In this document: positions 36,445 through 45,866 of the stretch, piece by piece
Layout: every line of letters starts with the position of its first letter
How positions within the stretch are numbered: position 1 is the first letter of the stretch
Source of the DNA: Kosakonia sp. SMBL-WEM22
GTDB lineage: Bacteria; Pseudomonadota; Gammaproteobacteria; Enterobacterales; Enterobacteriaceae
Direction of reading: 5' to 3'
Assembly (NCBI RefSeq): GCF_014490785.1
Contig: NZ_CP051488.1
Coordinates: 992,001-1,056,000 of the forward strand
Length of the DNA: 64,000 nucleotides
The notes under the pieces: model-generated
Seen by the model: the letters and a program-made list of their open reading frames with translations, nothing else
Told to the model about the DNA's origin: nothing
Database searches by the model: none
Program-made: the position numbers and the translations under genes

Positions 36445-37785
36445 ATGAGTACGTACAGTTCCACGCCCGTTGTGGCATCGATGCAGGTTATTCCCGTTGC
36501 CGGTCACGACAGCATGTTAATGAACCTGAGCGGGGCGCACGCGCCTTTTTTCACCCGCAATATTGTCATCATTAAAGATAATGCCGGTCACACGGGGGTT
36601 GGCGAAATCCCCGGCGGGGAGAAGATCCGCCAGACGCTGGAGGAGGCCGCCGCGCTGGTGGTTGGTAGGACGCTTGGCGAATACAAAAATGTGCTCAACA
36701 GCGTGCGTAACACCTTTGCCGACCGCGATGCCAGCGGGCGCGGGCTACAGACCTTCGATCTGCGCACCACTATTCACGTGGTTACCGGTATCGAAGCAGC
36801 GATGCTCGATCTGCTCGGTCAGCACCTTGGCGTTAACGTCGCCTCCCTGCTCGGCGAAGGGCAGCAGCGCAGCGAAGTGGAGATGCTCGGTTACCTCTTC
36901 TTTGTCGGCGATGCCAAAAAGACGCCGCTGCCTTACCAGAGCCAGCCGGATGAGGCGTGCGACTGGTATCGCATCCGCCATGAAGAGGCGATGACGCCGG
37001 ATCGCGTAGTGCGCCTGGCCGAAGCGGCTTATGAGAAATATGGCTTTAACGACTTCAAACTGAAGGGCGGCGTGCTGGCTGGCATGGAAGAGGCGGAAGC
37101 GATTTCCGCACTGGCAAAACGCTTCCCGCAGGCGCGTGTGACCCTCGATCCCAACGGCGCGTGGTCACTCGATGAGGCGATCGCCATCGGCAAGCAGCTG
37201 AAGGGCGTGCTCGCCTACGCCGAAGATCCGTGCGGGGCTGAGCAGGGCTTCTCCGGTCGTGAAGTGATGGCAGAGTTCCGTCGCGCCACCGGTCTGCCGA
37301 CCGCTACCAATATGATCGCCACCGACTGGCGGCAGATGGGCCACACCCTGTCGCTGCAATCGGTCGATATTCCGCTGGCCGATCCGCACTTCTGGACCAT
37401 GCAGGGCTCGGTGCGCGTGGCGCAGATGTGCCACGAGTTTGGCCTCACCTGGGGTTCGCACTCTAATAACCATTTCGATATTTCACTGGCGATGTTCACC
37501 CATGTCGCCGCCGCTGCGCCAGGCAACATTACCGCCATCGACACCCACTGGATCTGGCAGGAGGGCAACCAGCGCTTGACCAAAGCGCCGTTTGAGATCA
37601 AAGGCGGAATGGTGCAGGTGCCAACCACACCGGGTCTCGGCGTTGAGCTGGATATGGATCGGGTGATGAAAGCCAACGAGTTGTACCAAAAGCATGGGCT
37701 CGGCGCACGTGACGATGCGATGGGCATGCAGTACCTGATCCCCGACTGGAAGTTTGATAACAAGCGTCCCTGCATGGTGCGTTAA
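36445..37785 (+). CDS. gudD: D-glucarate dehydratase GudD
   Basis: Dehydrates D-glucarate to 5-keto-4-deoxyglucarate, the first catabolic step. The 446 residues equal E. coli GudD, with the enolase-superfamily metal ligands in LDPNGAW, AEDPCGAEQG and ATNMIATDW, the Lys pair in DFKLKGGV and the catalytic His in SHSNNHFDISLAMFTH. Starts 20 bases after gudX with an AAAGGA ribosome-binding site. Confidence 0.94.
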   Translation: MSTYSSTPVVASMQVIPVAGHDSMLMNLSGAHAPFFTRNIVIIKDNAGHTGVGEIPGGEKIRQTLEEAAALVVGRTLGEYKNVLNSVRNTFADRDASGRGLQTFDLRTTIHVVTGIEAAMLDLLGQHLGVNVASLLGEGQQRSEVEMLGYLFFVGDAKKTPLPYQSQPDEACDWYRIRHEEAMTPDRVVRLAEAAYEKYGFNDFKLKGGVLAGMEEAEAISALAKRFPQARVTLDPNGAWSLDEAIAIGKQLKGVLAYAEDPCGAEQGFSGREVMAEFRRATGLPTATNMIATDWRQMGHTLSLQSVDIPLADPHFWTMQGSVRVAQMCHEFGLTWGSHSNNHFDISLAMFTHVAAAAPGNITAIDTHWIWQEGNQRLTKAPFEIKGGMVQVPTTPGLGVELDMDRVMKANELYQKHGLGARDDAMGMQYLIPDWKFDNKRPCMVR

Positions 37786-37872
37786 TGAAATTGCCACTCC
37801 TTGCCGGGGCTGGCATTTCCCGCTGCTGGCAAGGTGTATGCTTACCGTGGTGAATATGCGTAAGGACGGCTT

Positions 37873-39015
37873 ATGAAAATTGTCATCGCACCCGACTCTT
37901 ACAAAGAGAGTTTAACGGCCCTGGAGGTGGCGACAGCCATTGAAGCAGGGTTTAGCGAGGTATATCCCGACGCTGAGTACGTGAAAATTCCGGTAGCGGA
38001 TGGCGGGGAGGGCACGGTAGAAGCGATGGTCGCTGCCACCCAGGGGCGGGTGGTAAAGGTGGCGGTTAAAGGGCCGCTCGGCGAGCAGGTCGACGCCTTT
38101 TATGGCCTCTCCGGCGATGAGCAATCGGCGTTTATTGAAATGGCGGCGGCAAGCGGGCTGGAGCGCGTGCCCACGGCGAAGCGCGATCCCTTAATCACCA
38201 CCTCATGGGGGACCGGGGAGCTGATCCGCCATGCGCTGGATGCGGGTGTGAAACAGATCATTATCGGCATTGGCGGCAGCGCGACCAACGATGGCGGCGC
38301 AGGCATGGTGCAGGCGCTGGGCGCAAAGCTGCTCGACGAGCAGGGGGAGCAGATCGCCGCAGGCGGCGCAGCGCTGGAGCGCCTGGCGCGCATTGATATT
38401 AGCGAGCTGGATCGCCGCCTGGCGCAGTGCCGGATCGATGTCGCCTGCGATGTTACCAATCCGCTTACCGGTAAAGAGGGGGCTTCGGCGGTGTTTGGAC
38501 CGCAAAAAGGGGCGACGCCGGAGATGATAGCGCGGCTGGATAGGGCGCTGGCGCACTACGCGCAGGTCATCGCCCGCGATCTCGATTGCGATGTGTTAAC
38601 GCTCTCCGGCGGTGGCGCAGCCGGTGGCATGGGAGCGGCGTTATATGCGTTTTGCGGCGCCGAGCTGCGCCAGGGGATTGAGATTGTGACCGATGCGCTG
38701 GCGCTGGATAAGCACGTGTCCGATGCGGATCTGGTGATCACCGGCGAAGGGCGAATCGACAGCCAGACCGTGCACGGCAAAGTGCCGGTCGGCGTGGCAA
38801 AGGTCGCCAAACGGCATGATATTCCAGTGATCGGCATTGCTGGCAGCCTGACCGCCGATGTCGGCGTGGTGCACGATCATGGCATCGACGCGGTGTTCAG
38901 CGTGATTTACAGCATCTGTTCCCTTGATGATGCCTTAGCCAACGCCGGGGAGAATGTGCGCCTCACCGCCCGCAATGTGGCGGCGGTATTAAAAGCAGGG
39001 CAGACATTGCGGTAA
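37873..39015 (+). CDS. Glycerate 2-kinase (GarK/GlxK family)
   Basis: Phosphorylates D-glycerate to 2-phosphoglycerate, the last step linking glucarate breakdown (via tartronate semialdehyde) to glycolysis. The 380-residue protein begins MKIVIAPDSYKESLTA and carries PVADGGEGTVEAM, GIGGSATNDGGAGMVQALG and VITGEGRIDSQT, all diagnostic. It resembles both E. coli GarK and GlxK, and I cannot decide which, so no symbol is given. It follows gudD by 87 bases on the same strand, an addition relative to E. coli gudPXD. Confidence 0.92.
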   Translation: MKIVIAPDSYKESLTALEVATAIEAGFSEVYPDAEYVKIPVADGGEGTVEAMVAATQGRVVKVAVKGPLGEQVDAFYGLSGDEQSAFIEMAAASGLERVPTAKRDPLITTSWGTGELIRHALDAGVKQIIIGIGGSATNDGGAGMVQALGAKLLDEQGEQIAAGGAALERLARIDISELDRRLAQCRIDVACDVTNPLTGKEGASAVFGPQKGATPEMIARLDRALAHYAQVIARDLDCDVLTLSGGGAAGGMGAALYAFCGAELRQGIEIVTDALALDKHVSDADLVITGEGRIDSQTVHGKVPVGVAKVAKRHDIPVIGIAGSLTADVGVVHDHGIDAVFSVIYSICSLDDALANAGENVRLTARNVAAVLKAGQTLR

Positions 39016-39041
39016 GCATTGCCGGATGCCTGGAAGGTTCG

Positions 39042-39315
39042 TGCCGGATGGCGCTTGCGCTTATCCGGCCTACGGGTGCCGTATGCCGGGGTGGTTGTTT
39101 TGCCGGATGGCGGCTACGCCTTATCCGGCCTACGGGTGCGATATGCCGGGGTGGTTGTTTTGCCGGATGACGGCTACGCCTTATCCGGCCTACAGGTGCG
39201 ATATGCCGGGGTGGTTGTTTTGCCGGATGGCGGCTACGCCTTATCCGGCCTACAGGTGCGATATGCCGGGGTGGTTGTTTTGCCGGATGGCGGCTACGCC
39301 TTATCCGGCCTACGG
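39042..39315. repeat. Tandem array of five REP elements, 60-base period
   Basis: REP palindromes of the GCCGGATGGCGGCTACGCC-TTATCCGGCC type start at 39042, 39101, 39161, 39221 and 39281. Four consecutive units are 60 bases each and nearly identical, including a constant 28-base linker (ATATGCCGGGGTGGTTGTTT). Because 60 is divisible by three, long open frames run through it on both strands; these are not genes. It lies between the glycerate kinase gene and barA, which converge. Confidence 0.93.
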
Positions 39316-39336
39316 GTACAGTGCTGCTGAAACCGC

Positions 39337-39372
39337 GTAGGCCGGATAAGCGTTTACGCGCCATCCGGCACT
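39337..39372. repeat. Inverted REP element closing the array before barA
   Basis: TAGGCCGGATAAGCG and CGCCATCCGGCA form a single REP in the opposite orientation to the five-unit array. It starts about 20 bases after the array and ends just before the barA stop codon. Confidence 0.88.
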
Positions 39373-39382
39373 GAACCGGCGC

Positions 39383-42157
39383 TTAACCAATCAACCGGTG
39401 CGCTTCGCGCGCTACGTTATCCATCTCGTCGAGCAATTCGAGAAGCTCCGGCTCCAGATCCTCGGCCGGCACGCCGCTGCGCAACTGGTGCTCAAGCAAA
39501 TGACAGAGCTTTTTCAGGCGCGGTACGCCGCTATAGCCGCAGCTGCCGTGCAATTTATGGATCCCCTCTGCCAGCCCGCTGGGCGCCTCTCCGACCAACT
39601 GCTCTTCGACCATATTGCGGATCTCCGGCAGGAACTCGACCAGCATATGCAGCATATCGCGCGCCAAATCCGATTTTCCCGCCGCCTGACGCAGGGCTAA
39701 CTGCCAGTCGAGCGTCGTGTCATCATCCACGGTAATAACCGGCGGTGCCTGCTCTGTTTCCGTCTCCAGCGGCGTCAACCACGCGCCGACACTGTGGCCG
39801 GGCTTGTAGCGCAGCAGCAGGTTACGCAGCTTCTCCTCCTCAATCGGCTTCGCCAGGTAGTCATTCATTCCGGCGCTAAGCAGCTTCTCTTTCTGCCCGG
39901 CCATCGCATGGGCGGTGACGGCGACCACCGGCGTCTGCTGCTGGTGCGGCAACTGGCGAATCAATTCGCAGGCGCGAATCCCGTCCATCTCCGGCATTTG
40001 AATATCCATCAGCACCAGATCGAACTGCATCTGTTTCGCCCGCTCAAGCGCCTGCAGGCCGCTTTCACACAGCTCCACATGCTGAACCTGATCCTCAAGC
40101 AGGGCGCCAATCAGCTTCAGATTGGCGGGGTTATCATCCACCGCCATCACCGACATCGGCAATTTGCTCTCATCCGGCGCGGGCAGCTCTGCCAGCCGTG
40201 TGATGCGGCAATATTCGGTTAACGCAGGTAGCAGGCGCGTTGAAGTAAGCGGTTTAAGCAGACAGGCTGCTGCGCCATCCTGTTTGAGCGATTCGGCATC
40301 AACCTGGGCGTGGCACGGCAGCGCCAGCAGCAGGTAGTCGGTCATTTCTGCGGCGCGTGCCAGGCGGTCATGCTGCATACTCAGCGGCTCGCGCACGGTC
40401 ACCGGGATCGCCATCAACAGCATGTCGTAATGCGCTTGCGGCAGGGCGGAAAACGACGGGCTGTAGATCACCTCCAGCGGCGTTTCGCTCAGCACATCGA
40501 GCGTGCACTGCGCCGCCGTCGCATTTGGCTCCACGTAGGCCAGGCGTTTGCCGACCAGACAGCGGGTCGGCTGCATCTCGCTGATAGCGTTCGGGTTAAG
40601 ATCGAGATTGATATGGAACCAGAAGGTTGAACCGCGATTGGGCTGGCTGTGGAAAGAGATATCGCCGCCCATCTCATTGACCAGCCGCTGGGTGATCACC
40701 AGCCCCAGCCCGGTGCCGCCGTGGCGACGCGAAATGCTGGCGTCCGCCTGACGAAATGCCTGGAAGAGCCGGGACTGATCGCGCTCGGGAATGCCGATAC
40801 CGGTATCGCGGATCTGCATCTCCACCTGCACTTTGTTATTGCTGATGGCGCGCTTCTCCACCACCACATCGATATTGCCATTTTCCGTAAACTTGATCGC
40901 ATTGCCGACCAGATTGGTGATCACCTGCTGCAGGCGCAGTGGATCGCCGATCACATTATCCGGCACATCGTTTTTGATACTCAGCGTCAGCTCCAGCCCC
41001 TTATCGTGGGCCGAGTGCGCCAGCAGCGTCACCACCTCATCCAGCGTGCTGCGTAGCGGGAAGGGGATACTCTCCAGAATCAGTTTGCCCGCTTCCAGCT
41101 TGGAGAAGTCGAGCACGTCATTGATGATCGCCAGCAGGTTGTTGGCCGAACGCTCAATGGTTAGCAGGTGGTCGCGCTGGGTGGGGTTCAGCTCCGATTT
41201 CAGCGTCAGGCGGGTAAAGCCAATCACGCCATTAAGCGGCGTACGCAGCTCGTGGGACATATTGGCGAGGAACTCAGATTTGATGCGCGCCGCTTCCTGG
41301 GCGCGCTTTTTCGCCAGATCCAGCTCGACGTTCTGGATCTCCATCTGCTCCAGGGTTTCGCGCAGATCGGAGGTGGACTGGTCAATATTGTGCTGCATCT
41401 CTTCGTGATAGGCCGCCAGCGACATCGCCATTGAGTTAATGCCGTTTTTCAGCATATCCAGCTCGCCGAGCATAAACCCTTCGACGCGGCTATCGAGCTG
41501 GCCGCGTCGAATGCGGTCGACGGTATTAACCATATTGCGAATCGGGCTTGTGACATCGCGCATCAGCCGCCACCCGAAAATCAGCGCGATGCCGATACAA
41601 AATAGGATCATCAGGCTGGAGATAAAGATCTCTTTGTACTGCTGCAAACGCACCGATTTGAGATCGAGCTCCAGCGCCACATAGCCGAGCAGATTGCCGG
41701 TGATCTTATCCGCCGGCAGCGAGGAGCTGGCGGGCGCAAACCCTTCGGTGAGGATTGGCGTGCGTAGGATCATCACATCGCCACGCCGGGTGACACTCAG
41801 CTTGCGCGGGAAAGGCTGATTGGCGGGCAGTTTGAGGGAATCGCCCTCCAGCTGCAGGTTTGACGAGACGAAGAGCGCATTATTATTGTCGTAAATCGAA
41901 ATGGCCCGCACGATATCGGAGTGGCGGCGATGCAGGACGCTAATCAGCTGGCCGATGGCGTCTTTATCCTGCAGCGTCATACTGTATTCACTGGAGACCG
42001 CCAGCGGCTCGATAATGCTGGCACCGGCGTCTTCCAGTTGACGCTGCAAATCGTTATAGCGATGGACGACAAAAAAGATGCTGAGCAGCACACCGATAAG
42101 CACGGTGGGTGCCAGAATCAGAATCATCATGCGTGCGCGCAAGCTGTAGTTGGTCAT
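39383..42157 (-). CDS. barA: Hybrid sensor histidine kinase BarA
   Basis: Tripartite membrane kinase that phosphorylates UvrY and so activates csrB. The 924 residues contain two membrane segments (about 11-31 and 178-196) around a periplasmic loop and a HAMP linker. A HisKA domain carries His302 (MSHELRTPLNG); the ATPase N box is NAIKFT. Receiver Asp718 is in DLVLMDIQMPEMDG and the phosphotransfer His867 in HKLHGSCGYSG. All three phosphorylation residues are present, so it should be functional. Six residues longer than E. coli BarA; divergent from rlmD. Confidence 0.96.
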   Translation of the reverse strand: MTNYSLRARMMILILAPTVLIGVLLSIFFVVHRYNDLQRQLEDAGASIIEPLAVSSEYSMTLQDKDAIGQLISVLHRRHSDIVRAISIYDNNNALFVSSNLQLEGDSLKLPANQPFPRKLSVTRRGDVMILRTPILTEGFAPASSSLPADKITGNLLGYVALELDLKSVRLQQYKEIFISSLMILFCIGIALIFGWRLMRDVTSPIRNMVNTVDRIRRGQLDSRVEGFMLGELDMLKNGINSMAMSLAAYHEEMQHNIDQSTSDLRETLEQMEIQNVELDLAKKRAQEAARIKSEFLANMSHELRTPLNGVIGFTRLTLKSELNPTQRDHLLTIERSANNLLAIINDVLDFSKLEAGKLILESIPFPLRSTLDEVVTLLAHSAHDKGLELTLSIKNDVPDNVIGDPLRLQQVITNLVGNAIKFTENGNIDVVVEKRAISNNKVQVEMQIRDTGIGIPERDQSRLFQAFRQADASISRRHGGTGLGLVITQRLVNEMGGDISFHSQPNRGSTFWFHINLDLNPNAISEMQPTRCLVGKRLAYVEPNATAAQCTLDVLSETPLEVIYSPSFSALPQAHYDMLLMAIPVTVREPLSMQHDRLARAAEMTDYLLLALPCHAQVDAESLKQDGAAACLLKPLTSTRLLPALTEYCRITRLAELPAPDESKLPMSVMAVDDNPANLKLIGALLEDQVQHVELCESGLQALERAKQMQFDLVLMDIQMPEMDGIRACELIRQLPHQQQTPVVAVTAHAMAGQKEKLLSAGMNDYLAKPIEEEKLRNLLLRYKPGHSVGAWLTPLETETEQAPPVITVDDDTTLDWQLALRQAAGKSDLARDMLHMLVEFLPEIRNMVEEQLVGEAPSGLAEGIHKLHGSCGYSGVPRLKKLCHLLEHQLRSGVPAEDLEPELLELLDEMDNVAREAHRLIG

Positions 42158-42214
42158 GGAATTCCGTTATGGGAGAATGGGGCCATTGATCAGTAATTGA
42201 GATTTTTCACCGCA

Positions 42215-43516
42215 ATGGCGCAATTCTACTCTGCAAAACGACGTGTGACGACTCGTCAAAAAATAACCGTAACAGTAAACGACCTTGACCCCTTTGGGCA
42301 GGGGGTGGCGCGTCACAATGGTAAAGCGCTGTTTATTCCTGGTTTGTTACCCGCAGAGACGGCGGAAATTATCCTTAAAGAGGAGAAGCGCCAGTTTGCC
42401 CGCGGTGAAGTGAGCCGTCGCCTGAACGACAGCCCGGAGCGCGTAGCGCCGCGCTGCCCGCACTTTGGCGTCTGCGGTGGCTGCCAGCAGCAGCATGCCA
42501 GCGTTGAGCTGCAACAGCGCAGCAAACGCGCCGCGCTGGCACGCCTGATGAAACAAGAAGTGGATGATGTTATCGCCGGCGAGCCATGGGGATATCGCCG
42601 TCGGGCGCGCTTAAGCCTGAGCTGGCAGCCGAAAACGCAGCGTCTGGAGATGGGTTTTCGCAAAGCGGGCGAGAGCGATATTGTCAATGTCACACAATGC
42701 CCGGTGCTGGTGCCCCGTCTTGAAGCACTGCTCACACCCCTGCGCGATTGCCTGGCAGAATTAAGCGGCGTTCGCCAACTGGGGCATGTCGAACTGGTTG
42801 ACGCAGATAATGGACCGCTGATGGTGCTGCGTCACACCGCGCCGCTAAACGCCGCCGATAGAGCAAAACTGGAACGCTTTTCGCATTCCCATCATCTTGC
42901 GCTTTATCTCGCGCCGCAAAGCGATATTGTTGAGCAGGTCACTGGTCAGACTCCCTGCTACGCTTCTGACGGGCTACCCTTACACTTCAGCCCGCGAGAT
43001 TTTATCCAGGTCAATGATGGCGTAAATCAGCAGATGGTCGCCCGTGCGCTGGCGTGGCTCGATGTGCAGCCGCAGGACCGCATTCTTGATCTCTTCTGTG
43101 GGATGGGAAATTTCACGCTGCCGCTGGCGAAACGCGCGGCAGAAGTAGTTGGCGTGGAGGGCGTTGCCGAGCTGGTGGCAAAAGGGCAGGAGAACGCACA
43201 ACAGAATGGTTTGCACAATGTGACATTCTTTCATGAAAATCTGGAGGAAGATGTTACAAAACAGCCGTGGGCGAGCCGTGGGTTTGACAAAGTTTTACTC
43301 GACCCTGCGCGCGCGGGCGCAGCGGGTGTCATGCAGCACATTATAAAATTATCGCCGGGGCGGGTGGTCTACGTCTCCTGTAATCCCGCCACGCTCGCGC
43401 GCGATAGTGAAGCGCTGCTGAGTGCGGGATACCAGATTGAGCGGCTAGCGATGCTGGACATGTTCCCGCACACTGGTCATCTGGAATCGATGGTGTTGTT
43501 TGTGAAACACAAATGA
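42215..43516 (+). CDS. rlmD: 23S rRNA (uracil(1939)-C5)-methyltransferase RlmD
   Basis: Methylates U1939 of 23S rRNA with SAM. The chosen start (MAQFYSAKRR) gives 433 residues, the E. coli length; an ATG six codons upstream was rejected. It has a TRAM domain, the 4Fe-4S cysteine set CPHFGVCGGC (plus a fourth Cys in VTQCPV), the SAM motif DLFCGMGNFTLPLA and catalytic Cys in YVSCNPATLARD. It precedes relA by 52 bases, as in E. coli. Confidence 0.95.
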   Translation: MAQFYSAKRRVTTRQKITVTVNDLDPFGQGVARHNGKALFIPGLLPAETAEIILKEEKRQFARGEVSRRLNDSPERVAPRCPHFGVCGGCQQQHASVELQQRSKRAALARLMKQEVDDVIAGEPWGYRRRARLSLSWQPKTQRLEMGFRKAGESDIVNVTQCPVLVPRLEALLTPLRDCLAELSGVRQLGHVELVDADNGPLMVLRHTAPLNAADRAKLERFSHSHHLALYLAPQSDIVEQVTGQTPCYASDGLPLHFSPRDFIQVNDGVNQQMVARALAWLDVQPQDRILDLFCGMGNFTLPLAKRAAEVVGVEGVAELVAKGQENAQQNGLHNVTFFHENLEEDVTKQPWASRGFDKVLLDPARAGAAGVMQHIIKLSPGRVVYVSCNPATLARDSEALLSAGYQIERLAMLDMFPHTGHLESMVLFVKHK

Positions 43517-43568
43517 TTAATTTCGGCTTGCCGAATTCGGCAGGCCCGGTCCCTGAAAGGAGAGGACA

Positions 43569-45806
43569 ATGGTTGCGGTACGCAGTGCGCATTTGAACAA
43601 AGCGGGTGAATTCGATCCGGCCAAATGGATCGCCAGTCTGGGCATTACCAGTCAGCCGTCGTGTGAACGCTTAACCGAAACCTGGGCTTATTGTCTGCGT
43701 CAAACTCAAGGGCATCCGCAGGCGGAGATCCTGCTTTCACGCGGTATCGAGATGGTGGAGATCCTCTCGATGCTGAGTATGGACACCGACACGCTGCGCG
43801 CCGCGCTGCTCTTCCCGCTCGCCGACGCGGAAGTGGTCAGCGAAGAGGTGCTGCGTGAAAACGTCGGTAAAGCGGTGGTCGAGCTGATCCACGGCGTGCG
43901 CGATATGGCCGCCATCCGCCAGTTAAAAGCGACCCATACCGATTCCGTCTCCTCTGAACAGGTGGATAACGTCCGCCGCATGCTGCTGGCAATGGTGGAT
44001 GATTTCCGCTGTGTGGTCATCAAGCTTGCTGAACGTATCGCTCATCTGCGCGAAGTGAAAGATGCGCCGGAAGATGAGCGCGTGCTGGCGGCGAAAGAGT
44101 GTACCAACATCTACGCACCGCTGGCGAACCGCTTAGGCATTGGCCAGCTGAAGTGGGAGCTGGAGGATTACTGCTTCCGCTACCTGCACCCGGAAGAGTA
44201 CAAACGCATCGCCAAACTGCTGCATGAGCGCCGTATCGATCGTGAGCACTACATCGATGAGTTTGTCGGTCACCTGCGCGCCGAGATGAAGACCGAAGGC
44301 GTGAAAGCCGAAGTGTATGGCCGCCCGAAACATATCTACAGCATCTGGCGCAAGATGCAGAAAAAGCACCTCGCGTTCGACGAACTGTTTGATGTCCGCG
44401 CCGTGCGCATCGTCGCCGAGCGGTTGCAGGACTGCTATGCCGCGCTGGGGATTGTGCACACCCACTATCGCCACCTGCCGGATGAGTTCGACGACTATGT
44501 CGCCAACCCGAAACCGAACGGCTACCAGTCCATCCATACCGTTGTGCTGGGGCCGGGCGGTAAAACCGTTGAGATCCAGATCCGCACCCGCCAGATGCAC
44601 GAAGATGCCGAGCTGGGCGTTGCCGCGCACTGGAAGTACAAAGAGGGCACCGCGACGGCGACCGGCGCGCGTTCCGCCCATGAAGATCGCATCGCCTGGC
44701 TGCGTAAGCTGATCGCCTGGCAGGAAGAGATGGCGGACTCTGGCGAGATGCTCGACGAAGTGCGCAGCCAGGTCTTCGACGACCGGGTCTATGTCTTTAC
44801 GCCAAAAGGGGATGTGGTGGATCTGCCTGCCGGCTCCACGCCGCTGGACTTTGCCTACCATATTCACAGCGATGTCGGCCACCGCTGCATCGGCGCGAAA
44901 ATCAGTGGCCGCATCGTGCCCTTTACCTATCAGCTGCAGATGGGCGATCAGATTGAGATCATCACCCAGAAACAGCCGAACCCGAGCCGCGACTGGCTCA
45001 ACCCGAACCTCGGCTATGTCACCACCAGCCGCGGGCGCTCGAAAATTCACGCCTGGTTCCGCAAGCAGGATCGCGACAAGAACATTCTTGCCGGTCGTCA
45101 GATCCTCGACGACGAGCTGGCGCACCTCGGCATCAGCCTGAAAGAGGCAGAGAAGCACCTGCTGCCGCGCTACAACTTCAACGAGCTGGATGAGCTGCTG
45201 GCGGCGATTGGCGGCGGCGATATTCGCCTCAACCAGATGGTTAACTTCCTGCAGGCACAGTTCAACAAGCCGAGCGCCGAGGAGCAGGATGCTGCTGCGC
45301 TCAAGCAGCTGCAGCAGAAGACCTACGCACCGCAGAACCGCAGCAAAGATAACGGGCGCGTGGTAGTGGAAGGGGTAGGCAACCTGATGCACCACATTGC
45401 GCGCTGCTGCCAGCCGATCCCGGGTGACGAAATCGTCGGCTTTATCACCCAGGGGCGCGGCATCTCGATTCACCGCGCCGATTGCGATCAGCTGGAAGAG
45501 CTGCGCAACGTTGCGCCGGAGCGCATCGTCGATGCCGTCTGGGGCGAAAGCTACTCGGCGGGCTACTCGCTGGTGGTGCGCGTCACGGCGAACGATCGCA
45601 GCGGGCTGCTGCGTGATATCACGACCATTCTCGCCAACGAAAAGGTCAACGTGCTGGGCGTTGCCAGCCGCAGCGACACCCGCGAGCAGTTGGCGACCAT
45701 CGATATGAATATCGAAATCTACAACCTGCAGGTGTTGGGCCGCGTGCTGAGCAAACTGAATCAGGTGCCTGATGTTATCGACGCCCGTCGCCTGCACGGC
45801 GGCTGA
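43569..45806 (+). CDS. relA: GTP pyrophosphokinase RelA
   Basis: Ribosome-associated (p)ppGpp synthetase triggered by uncharged tRNA. The 745-residue protein has an inactive HD domain (SpoT has HD at the position where this reads LLFPLADAEVV), the synthetase domain with RPKHIYSIWRKM and FDVRAVRI, a TGS domain (DRVYVFTPKGDVVDLP), zinc-finger residues (HHIARCCQPIPGD) and a C-terminal ACT domain. Length is close to E. coli RelA (744). A strong terminator follows. The mazEF toxin-antitoxin pair that follows relA in E. coli is missing. Confidence 0.96.
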   Translation: MVAVRSAHLNKAGEFDPAKWIASLGITSQPSCERLTETWAYCLRQTQGHPQAEILLSRGIEMVEILSMLSMDTDTLRAALLFPLADAEVVSEEVLRENVGKAVVELIHGVRDMAAIRQLKATHTDSVSSEQVDNVRRMLLAMVDDFRCVVIKLAERIAHLREVKDAPEDERVLAAKECTNIYAPLANRLGIGQLKWELEDYCFRYLHPEEYKRIAKLLHERRIDREHYIDEFVGHLRAEMKTEGVKAEVYGRPKHIYSIWRKMQKKHLAFDELFDVRAVRIVAERLQDCYAALGIVHTHYRHLPDEFDDYVANPKPNGYQSIHTVVLGPGGKTVEIQIRTRQMHEDAELGVAAHWKYKEGTATATGARSAHEDRIAWLRKLIAWQEEMADSGEMLDEVRSQVFDDRVYVFTPKGDVVDLPAGSTPLDFAYHIHSDVGHRCIGAKISGRIVPFTYQLQMGDQIEIITQKQPNPSRDWLNPNLGYVTTSRGRSKIHAWFRKQDRDKNILAGRQILDDELAHLGISLKEAEKHLLPRYNFNELDELLAAIGGGDIRLNQMVNFLQAQFNKPSAEEQDAAALKQLQQKTYAPQNRSKDNGRVVVEGVGNLMHHIARCCQPIPGDEIVGFITQGRGISIHRADCDQLEELRNVAPERIVDAVWGESYSAGYSLVVRVTANDRSGLLRDITTILANEKVNVLGVASRSDTREQLATIDMNIEIYNLQVLGRVLSKLNQVPDVIDARRLHGG

Positions 45807-45819
45807 TCGTCTCTTCACC

Positions 45820-45852
45820 CGATCCTCCCATCTCCTGGGAGGATCGCTTTTT
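45820..45852 (+). terminator. Terminator after relA
   Basis: GATCCTCCCA and TGGGAGGATC form a perfect ten-base stem with a five-base loop, followed by GCTTTTTAG, 14 bases after the relA stop and 15 before mazG. Confidence 0.88.
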
Positions 45853-45866
45853 AGCAAGGACTTTTC

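Noticed and set aside
39019..39364. Three 100-130 codon frames with repeated 20-residue units
   Set aside because: They follow from the 60-bp REP period being a multiple of three; they exist on both strands at once.
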